Shown here: positions 33,687 through 34,673 of the stretch, piece after piece
Layout: the number at the start of each line of letters is the position of its first letter
How positions within the stretch are numbered: the first letter of the stretch is position 1
NCBI GenBank assembly: GCA_017445025.1
Contig: JAFSVJ010000114.1
Span: 1-34,673, forward strand
From: Abditibacteriota bacterium
GTDB taxonomy: Bacteria > Armatimonadota > UBA5829
DNA length: 34,673 nucleotides
Reading direction: 5' to 3'
Translations under genes and position numbers: made by a program
The notes under the pieces: generated by a model
What the model was told of the DNA's origin: nothing
Databases searched by the model: none
Seen by the model: only the letters and a program-made list of their open reading frames with translations

Positions 33687-34223
33687 ATGAAAGGCAATTT
33701 AGAAGGGCGGTCCTTCCGCCCTCTACTCTCCAAAGAAAAAATAGCAGAGAGAATTTCCGTTTTAGCAAAACAAATTTCACAAGATTATGAAGGCAAAGAA
33801 CTTGTTTGTGTCGGAATCTTAAACGGGGCATATATGTTTTTTGCTGATTTGACAAGAAAGCTTGATATAGATATTTATATTGATTTCATCAGAATTTCTT
33901 CTTATTCAAACAATAAATCCTCAGGGACAGTTAATATTCAAATTGATTTAAAAAATGATATAAAAGACAAACATGTTCTAATAATTGAAGATATAATTGA
34001 TACAGGTTTTTCTTTTTATAAAAGCGATATTGTGAATAAAATCTTAGATAGGGGAGCATTAAGTTGTAAGATTGCGGCTTTTGCTACAAAACCTTCAAAA
34101 ATGATTTATCCTATTAAAATAGATTATTTAGGGTTTGAATTTCCTGATAAATATGTGGTAGGTTATGGTTTTGATTCTAATGAAATCGGAAGGAATTTAG
34201 AAGATATAGTATATTTAGACTAA
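33687..34223 (+). CDS. hpt: Hypoxanthine phosphoribosyltransferase
   Basis: This 178-residue enzyme converts hypoxanthine or guanine plus PRPP to IMP or GMP. The PRPP-binding motif is VLIIEDIIDTG (residues 97-107, Glu101-Asp102); LNGAYMFFADL and DYLGFEFPDKYVVGYG are also typical. ATG 33687 follows the aspS stop by one base and is the only usable in-frame start. It adds about ten residues to the usual family N-terminus. The start region encodes a strong RNA hairpin (33704-33722). It is probably co-transcribed with aspS. Confidence 0.95.
   Translation: MKGNLEGRSFRPLLSKEKIAERISVLAKQISQDYEGKELVCVGILNGAYMFFADLTRKLDIDIYIDFIRISSYSNNKSSGTVNIQIDLKNDIKDKHVLIIEDIIDTGFSFYKSDIVNKILDRGALSCKIAAFATKPSKMIYPIKIDYLGFEFPDKYVVGYGFDSNEIGRNLEDIVYLD
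33704..33722 (+). repeat. GC-rich hairpin inside the start of hpt
   Basis: AGGGCGG (33704-33710) and CCGCCCT (33716-33722) form a perfect 7-bp stem with the loop TCCTT, 18-36 bases into the coding region. No T run follows. It may hinder ribosome loading or be a remnant of an intergenic hairpin captured by the gene. Confidence 0.75.
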
Positions 34224-34283
34224 ATTTGTTATTCGCAAATTTAATAAGCATAAATCAGAAAATTAATATTTTAGGAATTATAT

Positions 34284-34673
34284 ATGGAAGAAAATTTTGA
34301 AAATAACAGAAGAGGAAGAAGACCTAATTATAATAATTTCAATAAAATTCAAAGAAATTATTCCTCTGATATGGCTAATGATTTTAATTATGAAGACACA
34401 GAAGATGATTTAATTAACAATTCCGAACCTGTGGAACTTACTCCTTTTAATATTGATGATGCCGAAAATGATCCAATTGATTTGACTGATTTTCATAAAT
34501 TGGAATTTGATGTTCTAAAGCAAAAGGTTGAAGAATATGGTGTAGAGACTGCAGGTCTTGATAGAGACGGGCTTAAAAAAGCTATGCTTGACCATGCCAA
34601 AATCCATTCTATTCCTCTTAGGGATACCGGGGTTATGGAAAGAGTTGAAGATAAGAAAAATCCGGGTCAATAT
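34284..34673 (+). CDS. Probable transcription termination factor Rho, N-terminal part (cut by window end)
   Basis: The frame is open from ATG 34284 to the last base (130 codons). AGGA about 9 bases upstream is a good ribosome site. Residues 1-70 form a charged, low-complexity region (NNRRGRRPNYNN, then an acidic stretch). Residues about 73-108 read as a Rho_N/SAP-like helical domain (LEFDVLKQKVEEYG, then AGLDRDGLKKAMLDHAK). The sequence then continues as DTGVMERVEDKKNPGQY, which resembles the entry to the Rho RNA-binding domain. The ATPase core lies outside the window, so Rho is probable rather than proven; another Rho_N protein is possible. The 60-base gap after hpt holds only a weak AT hairpin (34223-34243). 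Confidence 0.6.
   Translation, partial: MEENFENNRRGRRPNYNNFNKIQRNYSSDMANDFNYEDTEDDLINNSEPVELTPFNIDDAENDPIDLTDFHKLEFDVLKQKVEEYGVETAGLDRDGLKKAMLDHAKIHSIPLRDTGVMERVEDKKNPGQY

Noticed and set aside
34223..34243. Hairpin AAATTTG/CAAATTT after hpt as a terminator
   Set aside because: The stem is AT-rich and no T run follows; it is too weak to call.

Overview
The window is AT-rich bacterial chromosome with dense gene runs and no plasmid, phage or transposase genes. The best clue to the organism is the prepilin at 7634-8320: a PilD-type leader, the stretch [20 protein letters not shown] and a C-terminal H-X9-DG motif. Together with secreted DUF4838 proteins and a GntR/LacI-like regulator, this is typical of Armatimonadota/Abditibacteriota and also occurs in Planctomycetota, Verrucomicrobiota and Lentisphaerota. 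I favour an AT-rich, possibly gut-associated, Armatimonadota/Abditibacteriota-like bacterium. That placement is inference from remembered family distributions, not a search.

Layout. 1-2801: two tandem WG-repeat proteins, the first cut by the window edge. 2833-9589: a probable glycan-use locus. On the minus strand it has a prepilin-like protein and two large exported DUF4838 proteins; divergent from them is a GntR-type regulator. The shared 207-bp intergenic region carries two back-to-back consensus sigma-70 promoters and several copies of a TTGTATA-type operator candidate. 9719-13495: asd, rnj (RNase J) and a YchF-like GTPase/ATPase, ending in a terminator. 13522-15507: a GlgX-type debranching enzyme whose start codon touches that terminator. 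15586-16320: an unknown lipoprotein. 16375-19361: yceD, rpmF, plsX and an MFS transporter, with plsX bracketed by two similar GAAA-loop hairpins. 19362-19634: a convergent intergenic region with a very long hairpin and G-runs. 19635-21368 (minus): proS. 21517-25254: a large exported protein of unknown activity and a GH2/beta-mannosidase-like protein that lacks its catalytic barrel. 25255-25809: a second convergent intergenic region full of hairpins. 25810-26790 (minus): a ROK sugar kinase. 27001 to the end: an rmlD-like reductase, ileS, lspA, lgt, aspS, hpt and the start of a Rho-like protein, probably one long transcript.

How it fits together. The housekeeping runs (lysine/threonine precursor supply, RNA decay, phospholipid synthesis, lipoprotein maturation, tRNA charging, purine salvage) alternate with carbohydrate-related genes (DUF4838 pair, GlgX, GH2-like relict, ROK kinase). 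The lipoprotein enzymes Lgt and LspA would process the two lipoproteins predicted here (5251-7509 and 15586-16320).

The most unusual material is non-coding. It comprises the divergent regulatory region at 8369-8518, and two repeat-rich convergent intergenic regions (19.4 kb and 25.3-25.75 kb) that share hairpin arms of the form CCRAAAAGT/ACTTTTTGG and the word CGTAGTA. These look like a dispersed palindromic repeat family of unknown function.
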